A DNA stretch of 64,000 bases, taken from contig NZ_PGER01000001.1 in NCBI RefSeq assembly GCF_002797935.1, positions 4,154,001 to 4,218,000 of the forward strand, in the 5' to 3' direction. This document shows positions 33,069 through 42,021 of the stretch, in pieces. Under the pieces are notes generated by a model that was not told the origin of the DNA, searched no databases, and was given only the letters and a program-made list of their open reading frames with translations. The translations under genes and the position numbers were made by a program. Origin of the DNA: Flavobacterium sp. 1 (GTDB lineage Bacteria > Bacteroidota > Bacteroidia > Flavobacteriales > Flavobacteriaceae). Each line of letters starts with the position of its first letter. Within the stretch, counting starts at the first letter, position 1.

Positions 33069-35192
33069 ATGACTAACATACAATTTATCTCCAAATCCGT
33101 TAACACGGCTGCTATAAATATTCAAAATACCGTTCAATTATTACAGGAAGACTGCACGATTCCGTTTATATCTCGTTATCGAAAAGATAAAACAGGAAAT
33201 CTCGATGAAGTTTTTATTGAACAAATAGCCAAATCTCAAAAAGAGTTTGAAACGATTGTAAAGCGTAAAGAAGCGATTTTAAAATCCATTCAGGAGCAAA
33301 ACGCATTGACTCCCGAATTGGATAAAAAAATTCAGCAAAGCTTCGATTTACAGGAATTAGAGGATTTTTATCTGCCTTATAAAAAGAAAAAAAGAACCAA
33401 AGCAGACGTAGCTCGTGAAAACGGATTAGAACCTTTGGCCAAAATAATTATGGCGCAAAGCAAAGACGATGTTGATTTCTTGGCTACACAATATTTGAAT
33501 GATAACGTGATCAATGAAGAATCGGCTCTGCAGGGAGCGAGAGACATTATTGCCGAATGGATCAATGAAAACATTTATGTTAGAAAACAATTGAGGAGAT
33601 TGTTTGAGCGTAAAGCCACAATCACGACTAAGGTGGTTAAATCCAAAAAAGAGGAGGAAGGCGCACAAAAATTCAATCAATATTTTGAATGGTCAGAACC
33701 GTTGACCAAAGCACCGTCGCACAGATTGCTTGCGATTATGCGTGCCGAAAATGAAGGTTTCATCAAGTTTAAGGTTGATGTGGAGTTGGATGACGCTTAC
33801 GACATTATTGACGAATTAATCATAAAAGGGGATAATAGTACGACGTCACATATTCAATTGGCGATTGAGGACAGTTATAAGCGTTTGTTGAATCCAGCGA
33901 TTTCAAACGAAGCTTTGCAAGAAGCTAAAGCTAAAGCGGATATAAATTCAATTCAGGTATTTGCCAATAATTTAGGGCAGTTGTTATTGGCGCCGCCATT
34001 GGGTGAAAAACGAATTTTGGCAATTGACCCAGGATTTCGTTCGGGTTGTAAAGTAGTTTGTCTGGATGAAAAAGGCGATTTGCTGTATAACGAAACCATT
34101 TATCCGCACGCTCCGCAAAAGGAGGAAACTATGGCGATAAAAAAAATCCGTTCGATGGTCAACGCCTATCAAATAGACGCAATATCAATAGGAAACGGAA
34201 CGGCTTCGAGAGAAACAGAATTCTTTATCAAGAAAATTGCCTTTGACAAACCCGTTCAGGTTTTCATTGTTTCGGAAGCTGGTGCTTCGGTGTATTCGGC
34301 TTCGAAGATTGCGAGAGAGGAGTTTCCTAATTATGATGTTACGGTTCGTGGATCGGTTTCCATTGGGAGAAGATTGTCGGATCCGTTAGCGGAATTGGTA
34401 AAAATTGACCCGAAAGCAATTGGAGTGGGGCAGTATCAGCATGATGTGGATCAAACTAAATTAAAAGAAGAATTGGATTCAACTGTAATTCGCTGTGTGA
34501 ACTCAGTTGGTATAAACATCAATACCGCGAGCAAGCATTTATTGAGTTATGTGAGCGGAATAGGAGAGAAGCTAGCCGAGAATATTGTTGCTTATCGTTC
34601 TGAAAACGGCCCATTTACAGATAGAAAACAGCTAAAAAAAGTGCCTCGTTTGGGCGATAAAGCCTACCAACAAGGAGTCGCTTTTATCCGAATTTCGAAT
34701 GCTAAAAATCCGTTGGATAATTCGGCAGTGCATCCAGAAGCGTATGCCATTGTCGAAAAAATGGCGAAAGATTTAAAACTTTCAGTAAATGATTTGATTG
34801 CCAATAAAGAGAAAACGGCTCTGATTAAACCCGAAAATTACGTTACGCCCGATATTGGAGTTTTGACCTTGAAAGACATTATTAAAGAGTTGGAAAAACC
34901 GGGATTAGACCCAAGAAAAGCCGCCACTATTTTTGAATTTGATCCGAATGTAAAATCAATAAAAGATGTTCGTACAGGCATGATTCTGCCTGGAATTGTC
35001 AATAACATTACCAATTTCGGCTGTTTTGTTGATATTGGGGTGAAAGAAAGCGGATTGGTTCATATTTCTCAACTTAAAGCGGGTTTTGTGAGCGATGTGA
35101 ATGAAGTGGTAAAATTACATCAACACGTTACTGTAAAAGTTGTGGAGATTGATGAGGATAGAAAGAGGATTCAGCTGACGATGATTGTCTAG
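33069..35192 (+). CDS. tex: Tex-family S1 RNA-binding protein (transcription accessory)
   Basis: A 707-residue Tex/YhgF protein. The N-terminal helical region has IPFISRYRKDKTGNLDEV and LEDFYLPYKKKKRTKADVARENGLEPL. The YqgF-like RNase H fold (RILAIDPGFRSGCKVVCLDEKG) lies at about 316-337. Helix-hairpin-helix repeats (GININTASKHLLSYVSGIGEKLAENIVAYR) follow, then a C-terminal S1 domain (PGIVNNITNFGCFVDIGVKESGLVH). It binds RNA and is linked to transcription and ribosome rescue. Length and domain order are normal. Confidence 0.95.
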   Translation: MTNIQFISKSVNTAAINIQNTVQLLQEDCTIPFISRYRKDKTGNLDEVFIEQIAKSQKEFETIVKRKEAILKSIQEQNALTPELDKKIQQSFDLQELEDFYLPYKKKKRTKADVARENGLEPLAKIIMAQSKDDVDFLATQYLNDNVINEESALQGARDIIAEWINENIYVRKQLRRLFERKATITTKVVKSKKEEEGAQKFNQYFEWSEPLTKAPSHRLLAIMRAENEGFIKFKVDVELDDAYDIIDELIIKGDNSTTSHIQLAIEDSYKRLLNPAISNEALQEAKAKADINSIQVFANNLGQLLLAPPLGEKRILAIDPGFRSGCKVVCLDEKGDLLYNETIYPHAPQKEETMAIKKIRSMVNAYQIDAISIGNGTASRETEFFIKKIAFDKPVQVFIVSEAGASVYSASKIAREEFPNYDVTVRGSVSIGRRLSDPLAELVKIDPKAIGVGQYQHDVDQTKLKEELDSTVIRCVNSVGININTASKHLLSYVSGIGEKLAENIVAYRSENGPFTDRKQLKKVPRLGDKAYQQGVAFIRISNAKNPLDNSAVHPEAYAIVEKMAKDLKLSVNDLIANKEKTALIKPENYVTPDIGVLTLKDIIKELEKPGLDPRKAATIFEFDPNVKSIKDVRTGMILPGIVNNITNFGCFVDIGVKESGLVHISQLKAGFVSDVNEVVKLHQHVTVKVVEIDEDRKRIQLTMIV

Positions 35193-35253
35193 AAAAGGGT
35201 AGTAGATTAGATAAAAATAAAATATATTTGTTTATTAAAAAAAAAATCAAATT

Positions 35254-38220
35254 TTGAAAATAAAAGAAGCATTACATACTGGTTTTAAATCACTTGGTTT
35301 TGACCAAGAAGTAAATGAATGCCTTTTTTTATGTGAAGAAAAAAATGAAGTAGATGATTTAGATTTAAAATTTAATATAGAAACAGCCAGAAAATTTGAT
35401 GCAGATGCTGTTTTTTTTAGAAAAGAATTAGAACATTTCAAGCCTCAAATTTACATTTATGATTTTACTGGAAAATTGTTTACTGAAACGGAAATACAAT
35501 TAACAGAAATCCATAAAAAGGTTTGGAGTAGTGGAAATGTTCCTTTGGTTTGTGTTTTCTATGATACTGAAATAAAAATACTCAACTGTACTACACCTAT
35601 AAAAAACGATAAACCAGAATATCTTCAAACTATTGAGTTGGTTAATACTGCTGAAGGTTTGTATGATAAACAGTTTGCTATTAGAATAAAAACAGGAACT
35701 TTTTGGGAAGAAGAAGAAAACAAAAAAAAATTTAGTTTTAGTAAATCTTCTTATGAAATACTTATTAAATGGATAAAAGAACTTAAAAAATCTTTATTCG
35801 TTCAATTTCAGACAAGAGAAAATGAAAGAGTAATTAATAAAATTATTATTCAATCCATTTTAATAAAATATCTAGAAGAAAAAAGAGATCACAAAGGGAA
35901 AAATCCATTTCCTAAAAAATATTTTTCAAGTAGTAATAAGATAAATACTTATACAGATATATTGCAAAATGGTAATTTACTTGTAGATTTATTAGAAAAA
36001 CTACATAAAGATTTAAATGGTAATTTATTTGATTGGACCATTGAAGAAAAAGGAATTTTAAAAACAATTAATTTAGAACCTTTAGCTGATGCTTTGAAGG
36101 GTTATAAAAACCCAAATAATCCGAAACAGCTAGTAATAGAATTAGAGTATATAAGATATTACGAATTTAATTTCGTGCCAGTTGAATTAATTAGTCGTTT
36201 ATACGAGGAATTTTTAGCTGGTCAAGATGATCAAAAAACCCAAAAACAAAAAAAGCAAAAAGAGGGAATTTATTACACACCATCACATCTAGCAAAAATG
36301 CTTGTTGATGAGGCAATGCCATTAAAAAAAGATTTAAAAAACTTTGAAATAAGTACTTATAAAGTTTTAGATCCTTCCTGCGGATCGGGAATTTTTTTGG
36401 TATTAGCATTTAAGAGGTTAGTGCAATGGTGGAAAATTCAGCAGTGGGAAAAGACAAAAGATTTTACAATAAAACCAGACTTAGAAGATTTAAAAAACCT
36501 TTTAAGATGTGTTTATGGTGTTGATAAAGAAGAACAAGCAACAAAATTGAGTACATTTAGTTTGTGCCTGGCTCTTTGTGATGAACTTTCACCGATGCAA
36601 ATTATATCAGATTTAAGATTTGATGATTTGACACAAACAAACATTTTATATTCGGATTTTTTTATTGACGAATTGGAGACACCTATAGATGTAAAAAATA
36701 AAACGGAATATAATAAACAGGCACAAAATTTTTCAAAAATAAAAGCTCTTTCATTTGATTTAGTTATTGGTAACCCACCATTTAAGAGAAGTGGAAATAA
36801 AAAAGACACTAAAAAATATTGGCAATGGGATATAAACGGAAAGACTATTGCAATACCTTCGAAGCAAATTGCATTAAAATTTTTAGTTAAATCAATAGTT
36901 TCTTTGAAAGAAAATGGAACCCAATGCTTAATATTAAAATCGTCTGGATTTTTATACAATAGTACTTCAGATTTTTTTAAAAGAGAATTTCTGTCGAATT
37001 ATAACGTTAATAAAATTTTGGACTTTACTGCATTGGCAAGAAATTCTAGTCTGTGGGAAAATGGAGCGGATGTAGATACTTTAGCGGTTTTCACTCAAAA
37101 GATTCAACCAAAATATGATATAAATATTTTACATATTACTTTTAGAAGAACTAAGGCTATTAAAGATAGGATTTTATTTGAAATAGACGATTACGATAAG
37201 CATTATATTAATCGTTTTGATGCTATTAATAATCAATATATTTGGAAAAATAATTTATTGGGTGGTGGAAGAATAAATGTAATTGTTGATAAATTAACTA
37301 AATTAACTAAACTAAATAAGTTTTTAGAAGACAATAGAATAATCCCATTTGAAGGGGAAGGAGGGGCTAAAAGTATTCCAAACAATGCTTTTGAATTTAA
37401 TAAGATAGACGAAAGCCTTTTGCCAAATGGATATTTTCAATCTTTTAAAAACACTTTAGTTGAAAAATTTAACCCACCAATTTTATTGATAAAAGAAAAT
37501 CTCGAATTACCAATTTCATGTTCAACTAATAGAACAATTCCTTTTAATAATGAAGTTGTAGGTTTTCAGGTGCCTGATAATGGGATTTTAATGCAAATGG
37601 TTTTTTATTTAGAAACTTTTAAAAAATATTTAAAATTTTATTTAATTACAACTAGTGGAAAAACATTAGTTTATAAAAACACCGCTATAAAAATGGAAGA
37701 TATTTTAAATTTTCCATTTGATGGTGAAATTAAAAATTATTTGAATTCAATTGATGAAAAAATTATTGATGATGTTGTTTCGTTTAATCAATTTTTTTTA
37801 AGAAATGGAGAGAATTCTAAAACAGTAAAACAAATAGAAAAGAATGATTTTAAAAATATTCTTTGTAATTATGGCAAAGAATTCTCAACTGTTTTAAATG
37901 AGGTTTATGAGCAGGATAATAATAAATTCAGATTAAGTGAAGTACTAGAGTTAGAAAATTTACCATATACTATTACAGTTTTTAGATATGACGATTTAAA
38001 CGAAGATCCAAATTTTAATATTAAAATTGAGGATTTAGACATTAAAAACCTTACTATTAATGAAATTTCATCTTCATTGACCATAACTAGAATTGTAAAA
38101 ATTTATGAAGAAAATACTATAATTTTTATAAAACCGAATCAATACAGATATTGGCTTTCTTCGATTGCATATAGAGATGCAGATAAATGTTTTATAGATT
38201 TAATAAAAGCTGGATATTAA
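35254..38220 (+). CDS. N6-adenine DNA methyltransferase (Eco57I-like), 988 aa
   Basis: Begins at TTG 35254 (MKIKEALHTGFKS). SAM motif I is VLDPSCGSGIFLV at about 369-381, with GIYYTPSHLAKMLV just before it. The adenine-methylase motif IV is FDLVIGNPPFKRSG at about 500-513. The first 330 residues contain FDADAVFFRKELEHFKPQIYIYDFT, and the region after 510 should hold the target-recognition domain. Together this resembles type IIG/type III-like modification subunits. The stop abuts the next gene with no gap, and that gene encodes a PD-(D/E)XK protein, so the pair looks like a two-gene restriction-modification or defence system. Specificity cannot be read here. Confidence 0.85.
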   Translation: MKIKEALHTGFKSLGFDQEVNECLFLCEEKNEVDDLDLKFNIETARKFDADAVFFRKELEHFKPQIYIYDFTGKLFTETEIQLTEIHKKVWSSGNVPLVCVFYDTEIKILNCTTPIKNDKPEYLQTIELVNTAEGLYDKQFAIRIKTGTFWEEEENKKKFSFSKSSYEILIKWIKELKKSLFVQFQTRENERVINKIIIQSILIKYLEEKRDHKGKNPFPKKYFSSSNKINTYTDILQNGNLLVDLLEKLHKDLNGNLFDWTIEEKGILKTINLEPLADALKGYKNPNNPKQLVIELEYIRYYEFNFVPVELISRLYEEFLAGQDDQKTQKQKKQKEGIYYTPSHLAKMLVDEAMPLKKDLKNFEISTYKVLDPSCGSGIFLVLAFKRLVQWWKIQQWEKTKDFTIKPDLEDLKNLLRCVYGVDKEEQATKLSTFSLCLALCDELSPMQIISDLRFDDLTQTNILYSDFFIDELETPIDVKNKTEYNKQAQNFSKIKALSFDLVIGNPPFKRSGNKKDTKKYWQWDINGKTIAIPSKQIALKFLVKSIVSLKENGTQCLILKSSGFLYNSTSDFFKREFLSNYNVNKILDFTALARNSSLWENGADVDTLAVFTQKIQPKYDINILHITFRRTKAIKDRILFEIDDYDKHYINRFDAINNQYIWKNNLLGGGRINVIVDKLTKLTKLNKFLEDNRIIPFEGEGGAKSIPNNAFEFNKIDESLLPNGYFQSFKNTLVEKFNPPILLIKENLELPISCSTNRTIPFNNEVVGFQVPDNGILMQMVFYLETFKKYLKFYLITTSGKTLVYKNTAIKMEDILNFPFDGEIKNYLNSIDEKIIDDVVSFNQFFLRNGENSKTVKQIEKNDFKNILCNYGKEFSTVLNEVYEQDNNKFRLSEVLELENLPYTITVFRYDDLNEDPNFNIKIEDLDIKNLTINEISSSLTITRIVKIYEENTIIFIKPNQYRYWLSSIAYRDADKCFIDLIKAGY

Positions 38221-38898
38221 ATGGAAAATAAGAATCTATTTTCGTCAGCCGAAGGGAAGTTTTCGTTTAAAAAACTTACAGCAAAGGATAAAATTATTAA
38301 ATCAATTTTTGAAACGTATGAACCTTTTTTAAGAGTTTTAAAAACACATAAAAATAAAAATTTAAAAAACGAAAAGCAATTAACTCAGGAATTTACCATT
38401 CAAAACCATACTCAATTATTGAAATACTCAACTTCGATAAGAATTCATAATGAGTATTCTGATAATTTTTACGGAACTAAAGGTATTCCAGATTTTGCTT
38501 TTTTGCCATTAATTGAAGGAGAATCACACGAACCGTTATTTATAGTTGAAGCAAAAATTCTCCCAACTCCAAAGCCTAGTAAAGAAAGGGAAGCAACAGA
38601 ATATGTGTTTTACAAACAAGTTAAAAAACAAGGAGGGATTGAGCGATTTAAAAAGGAAAAACACGGAAAAGGTCTTTCAGAATGCGGAATGTTAGCATTT
38701 ATAAAAAATGAAAACTATCAATATTGGTTTTCTGAAATTAATAATTGGATTGATGAAATTTCTTTAGAAAAGAATACTTTATGGAATAAAAATGAAAGAC
38801 TTTTAAATCAAAATTTAGAATTTAATTATCATATTTCTGAAGTTAAAAGAGAAAAAGACACTTTAAAGCTACACCATTTTTGGCTTATTGTTGACTAA
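38221..38898 (+). CDS. PD-(D/E)XK nuclease-like partner of the methyltransferase
   Basis: 225 residues, starting directly after the methylase stop (zero-base gap). GIPDFAFLPL (88-97) supplies the P-D of a PD-(D/E)XK core, and FIVEAKIL (107-114) supplies E110 and K112, about 18 residues later, which is the spacing of restriction-type nucleases. E57 in a preceding helix (KQLTQEFTIQ) fits the usual support residue. It is likely the cleavage subunit of a two-gene R-M system, or an accessory nuclease. The family name is unknown to me, and activity is inferred from the motif alone. Confidence 0.7.
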   Translation: MENKNLFSSAEGKFSFKKLTAKDKIIKSIFETYEPFLRVLKTHKNKNLKNEKQLTQEFTIQNHTQLLKYSTSIRIHNEYSDNFYGTKGIPDFAFLPLIEGESHEPLFIVEAKILPTPKPSKEREATEYVFYKQVKKQGGIERFKKEKHGKGLSECGMLAFIKNENYQYWFSEINNWIDEISLEKNTLWNKNERLLNQNLEFNYHISEVKREKDTLKLHHFWLIVD

Positions 38899-38985
38899 AA
38901 CTGAACCAATACATTGGGGTGATGTTGATAGAAAAGAGAATAGAGTTGAACTCAGTAATATAAATTTTAAAATAAATTAAAATTT

Positions 38986-39022
38986 CAAATTCCAATCCAA
39001 ACTCTCTTGGATTGGGATTTTT
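38986..39022 (+). terminator. terminator after the methylase-nuclease pair
   Basis: AAATTCCAATCC and GGATTGGGATTT form the stem, with loop AAACTCTCTT and a T run. Confidence 0.7.
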
Positions 39023-39341
39023 GTTTGAGTAAAAAACTACAAATAGTAAAAAGCTACGTATTTTTACTTATTTATAAATAATTATGAATATCTAAAAAGC
39101 ACAGACTCTAAGTAGATGAAATGATAATTAGCATCATTTTTTCGGGTTCATTTATAAAAAATGCATAAAAAAAGACTCTTTTTTTGAGCTGATTGTATAG
39201 CTGATTGGCTTTTGTCAATTATCATTTATTATGAAAAAGCCATACATTTACTTCTAATAAAGACAGTTACAGTATAATTTTTACTGGTTTTATCATTTAA
39301 CCAAGATTTGTTCATTGAACAAAATGTCTCGTTCACCGTTC

Positions 39342-39454
39342 GCGTGAGGGATAGGAGAAAGCTACCGAAGTAGCCCGGATAGCCCGACCCTATTGAGAAA
39401 AGGGGCTGTGTAAGCGGTGCTATAAGTAATCCCTTTTTCTCAACAGGGTCACGC
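39342..39454 (+). ncRNA. Flavo-1-like structured RNA element, copy C
   Basis: Same plan as copy A at 7172-7284: GCGTGAGGGATAGG..., GGATAGCCCGACC, an internal GAGAAAAGGG/CCCTTTTTCTC stem and closure by GGGTCACGC. It lies between the methylase-nuclease pair and the Crp/Fnr gene. An open frame on the opposite strand is a shadow. Confidence 0.5.
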
Positions 39455-39525
39455 TCAGAAGATGAATGGAACAATTGGTTTTCGAGATTTTAAACACTTA
39501 AAACGCAAACAATAATTAACTACAG

Positions 39526-40230
39526 ATGAAAGAGAGTCAAGTCATTTGCAACAGTTGTAGTAATGAAAATTGTTTTATCAAAAAGCATATTCATTTGCCC
39601 AACATGCAAAGTTATATAGAGAAGAAACACAGTTTTACCTGCAAGAAGGCACAGCAGTTCATTATTGAGGGTGCGCCTATTCAAGGGCTATACTTTGTGC
39701 AAAAAGGGAAAGTGAAAACGGTGAAAACAGGAATCAACGGCAGGGAACAAATTGTTCGGTTTACAACGAATGGGGACACTGTTGGTTTCAGGGGTTTTGG
39801 GACGAGCAATCGGTATTTGATAGGGGCCTATGCGCTGGAGGATACGGTTTTGTGCAATTTTAACAACGAAGTGATGATGGACATTTTAAAAAATGTTCCT
39901 GAATTCACTTATGATATGATGCTTTTTTATGCCGAGGAATTAAACAAAAGCGAGAACAACATTCGGAAAATTGCTCACATGAATGTGAGGGAGCGCGTGA
40001 TCGATACCTTATTATATATACACAGAAAATTTGGCCAGACCAATGATCTGATTAATATTGATTTGTCTCGAAAAGAAATCGCGGATTTTGCAGGCACAAC
40101 TGAGGAGCAGGTAACCCGAGTGATTTCGAGCTTAAAGAGAGAGGCATTAATTAAAACCGTTGGAAAGAAAATAGGATTGGAACAAATTAATAAAATGAAA
40201 TCCGAAATAATGGAACATAAGTACATCTAA
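39526..40230 (+). CDS. Crp/Fnr-family transcriptional regulator with N-terminal Cys cluster
   Basis: 234 residues. A cyclic-nucleotide-binding-like beta-roll occupies about 30-150 (GAPIQGLYFVQKGKVKTVKTGINGREQIVRF). The helix-turn-helix follows: LSRKEIADFAGTTEEQVTRVISSLKREALI at about 180-209. The N-terminus has ICNSCSNENCFIK, with Cys at 8, 11 and 16, recalling the Fe-S cluster ligands of FNR, though the spacing differs. It lies upstream of the nitrate-uptake-like operon in the same direction, so it probably regulates it. Ligand and signal are unknown. Confidence 0.85.
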   Translation: MKESQVICNSCSNENCFIKKHIHLPNMQSYIEKKHSFTCKKAQQFIIEGAPIQGLYFVQKGKVKTVKTGINGREQIVRFTTNGDTVGFRGFGTSNRYLIGAYALEDTVLCNFNNEVMMDILKNVPEFTYDMMLFYAEELNKSENNIRKIAHMNVRERVIDTLLYIHRKFGQTNDLINIDLSRKEIADFAGTTEEQVTRVISSLKREALIKTVGKKIGLEQINKMKSEIMEHKYI

Positions 40231-40256
40231 GTATTCCTATTATTCAATTTTGATTT

Positions 40257-40284
40257 AAAAAGACCTTTTTCGGGTCTTTTTTTT
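40257..40284 (+). terminator. terminator of the Crp/Fnr gene
   Basis: AAAAAGACC and GGGTCTTTT form the stem, with loop TTTTTC and a following T run. Confidence 0.75.
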
Positions 40285-40490
40285 ATGGAAATAAGTCTCC
40301 TTCTTGATTTTTTTCAAAAAATAGTTTTAGGGCTATTTACTAATTACGTATTAATTCTAAAAACTAAGTGTTGAAAAATATCAACAAATACAGAGGTTAA
40401 GAAATAATTATTGCGTAAACGCAGTTTTTAAATTGCTATTTGAATTTTTATAGCTGTGTAAAAAAGTTGTTTTGTACTGTGAAAAGTAAA

Positions 40491-40510
40491 TACGTAAGTA
40501 TAAATACGTA
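40491..40510. promoter_or_regulatory. candidate Crp/Fnr-type operator TACGTA-N8-TACGTA
   Basis: TACGTAAGTATAAATACGTA is a symmetric site with two TACGTA half-sites eight bases apart, so it also contains GTA-N8-TAC as in cyanobacterial NtcA sites. It directly precedes the TATCTTTG promoter of the porin/nrt operon and follows a Crp/Fnr gene. Another TACGTA lies at 40345-40350. Functional link inferred. Confidence 0.5.
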
Positions 40511-40512
40511 TA

Positions 40513-40520
40513 TATCTTTG
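40513..40520 (+). promoter_or_regulatory. -7 promoter element of the nrt operon (TATCTTTG)
   Basis: TATCTTTG fits TAnnTTTG, 27 bases before the porin start. It lies just 3' of the TACGTA-N8-TACGTA site, so a bound regulator would touch the promoter. Confidence 0.6.
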
Positions 40521-40547
40521 CTTCATACTAATTAAAACATATTCATT

Positions 40548-41993
40548 ATGCAAAAGATTACAACCACAATCCAAAAAATAAAAGCATTAAAAGAAGGCAA
40601 AAATTCAAAGTCTATTTTATTAGGTTTGGCCATAACATTGTTTGGTTCATCAGTAGCTAACGCACAGTTAACTGCAACAGGACAGTTCAGACCAAGAACA
40701 GAATTCAGAGACGGGTACAGCACTTTGCAGGCAAAGGATGCCGAGACTGCGGTATTTACTTCACAAAGAACAAGATTGAACGTTGGGTTTACAGGATACA
40801 GATTTAAATTTTTTGTAGCCGTTCAGGATGTTCGTGTTTGGGGACAGGATGCTTCAACAATCAACAGAACGACTACGGCAGAAAATAACGGAGTTCAATT
40901 GCACGAAGCTTGGGGTGAAATTATGTTGAATGACACAGTAAGCAACATTCAAAATCTATCTTTAAAAATAGGACGTCAGGAGATTTCGTATGATGATCAA
41001 AAGGTTATTGGAGGTCTTGATTGGTTACAGCAAGCGCGTTACCATGATGCGATTGTCTTGAAATATTTTAACAAAGGATGGACAGCTGATTTTGGAGCCG
41101 CATTTAATCAAAACAAAGAACTATTAGCTGGAACAATTTATAATGGTGTTCCGCCTGCAACAGCTGGTTATACTGCAGGAACCAACGGTTTAGGAACTAA
41201 TTACAAATCACTTGAATATGCGTATTTGGCCAAAAAGTTTTTCTTTGGTGACATTTCGTTTCTGTTCTTAAGCGATAATTTCAACAAATATACTAATGTG
41301 ACTGCAGGAACTCCGCCAGTGGTGACCAAAGTGAATGAGCAAGGAATTTGGACCCGTAACACTACCGGTTTCTACTATAATGTGAATGCAACTCGAAAAT
41401 TGAAATTCGAAGGAAGCGTGTATCATCAATTTGGACATGACAAAAACGGTCGCAGTTTGAGCAGTAATTTGGCTTCGATTACAACGACTTTGCAAGTAGG
41501 AAGAAAATTATTTGTAGGACCTGGAGTTGATTATTTGTCAGGAAACGACGGAACAAAAGCTGTTACAGCGACATCGGAGAACAATCAATTTGATCCGCTT
41601 TATGGAACGCCTCACAAATTTTGGGGATCTATGGATTACTTCTATGCCTCAAGCGGTTTTGGTGCACAAGGTTTGTTAAACTACTTTTTGAAAGCCAAAT
41701 ACAATCTAAAAGACAATTTAATTCTTTTTGCTGATTTACACGGATTTGAATCTGCAAACAGTTTATCAAACGGAGCTGGAGGAAAACAAACCAGTTACTT
41801 AGGAACTGAATTGGATTTGAAATTATCTTATAGTCTTACTAAAATGGTCAATATAGAAGGCGGGTATTCTATAATGAAAGCTACTAATTCTATGGCATCG
41901 GCACAAGTGAAAAATGTTGCTAATGCGAACCTAACGCCACAATGGGCTTATGTGATGGTGAATATTAAACCAAATTTTTTGAACAAAAAATAA
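40548..41993 (+). CDS. alginate-export-family outer-membrane porin
   Basis: 481 residues. A long signal region with a hydrophobic core (KSILLGLAITLFGSSVANAQ, cleaved after AQ, about residue 44) is followed by many alternating beta strands. ATGQFRPRTEFRDGYS and FTSQRTRLNVGFTGYRFKFFVAVQDVRVW are the hallmark start of the Alginate_exp family. The C-terminal strand ends YVMVNIKPNFLNKK. Here, as first gene of an operon with NrtA/B/C-like genes, it may let nitrate or another oxyanion cross the outer membrane. Confidence 0.8.
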   Translation: MQKITTTIQKIKALKEGKNSKSILLGLAITLFGSSVANAQLTATGQFRPRTEFRDGYSTLQAKDAETAVFTSQRTRLNVGFTGYRFKFFVAVQDVRVWGQDASTINRTTTAENNGVQLHEAWGEIMLNDTVSNIQNLSLKIGRQEISYDDQKVIGGLDWLQQARYHDAIVLKYFNKGWTADFGAAFNQNKELLAGTIYNGVPPATAGYTAGTNGLGTNYKSLEYAYLAKKFFFGDISFLFLSDNFNKYTNVTAGTPPVVTKVNEQGIWTRNTTGFYYNVNATRKLKFEGSVYHQFGHDKNGRSLSSNLASITTTLQVGRKLFVGPGVDYLSGNDGTKAVTATSENNQFDPLYGTPHKFWGSMDYFYASSGFGAQGLLNYFLKAKYNLKDNLILFADLHGFESANSLSNGAGGKQTSYLGTELDLKLSYSLTKMVNIEGGYSIMKATNSMASAQVKNVANANLTPQWAYVMVNIKPNFLNKK

Positions 41994-42021
41994 TTGATGC
42001 GAATCTTTAAAAACTAATAAA

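Noticed and set aside
39229..39474. 81-codon gene on the minus strand
   Set aside because: It lies across the Flavo-1-like element and has no promoter or recognisable protein features.
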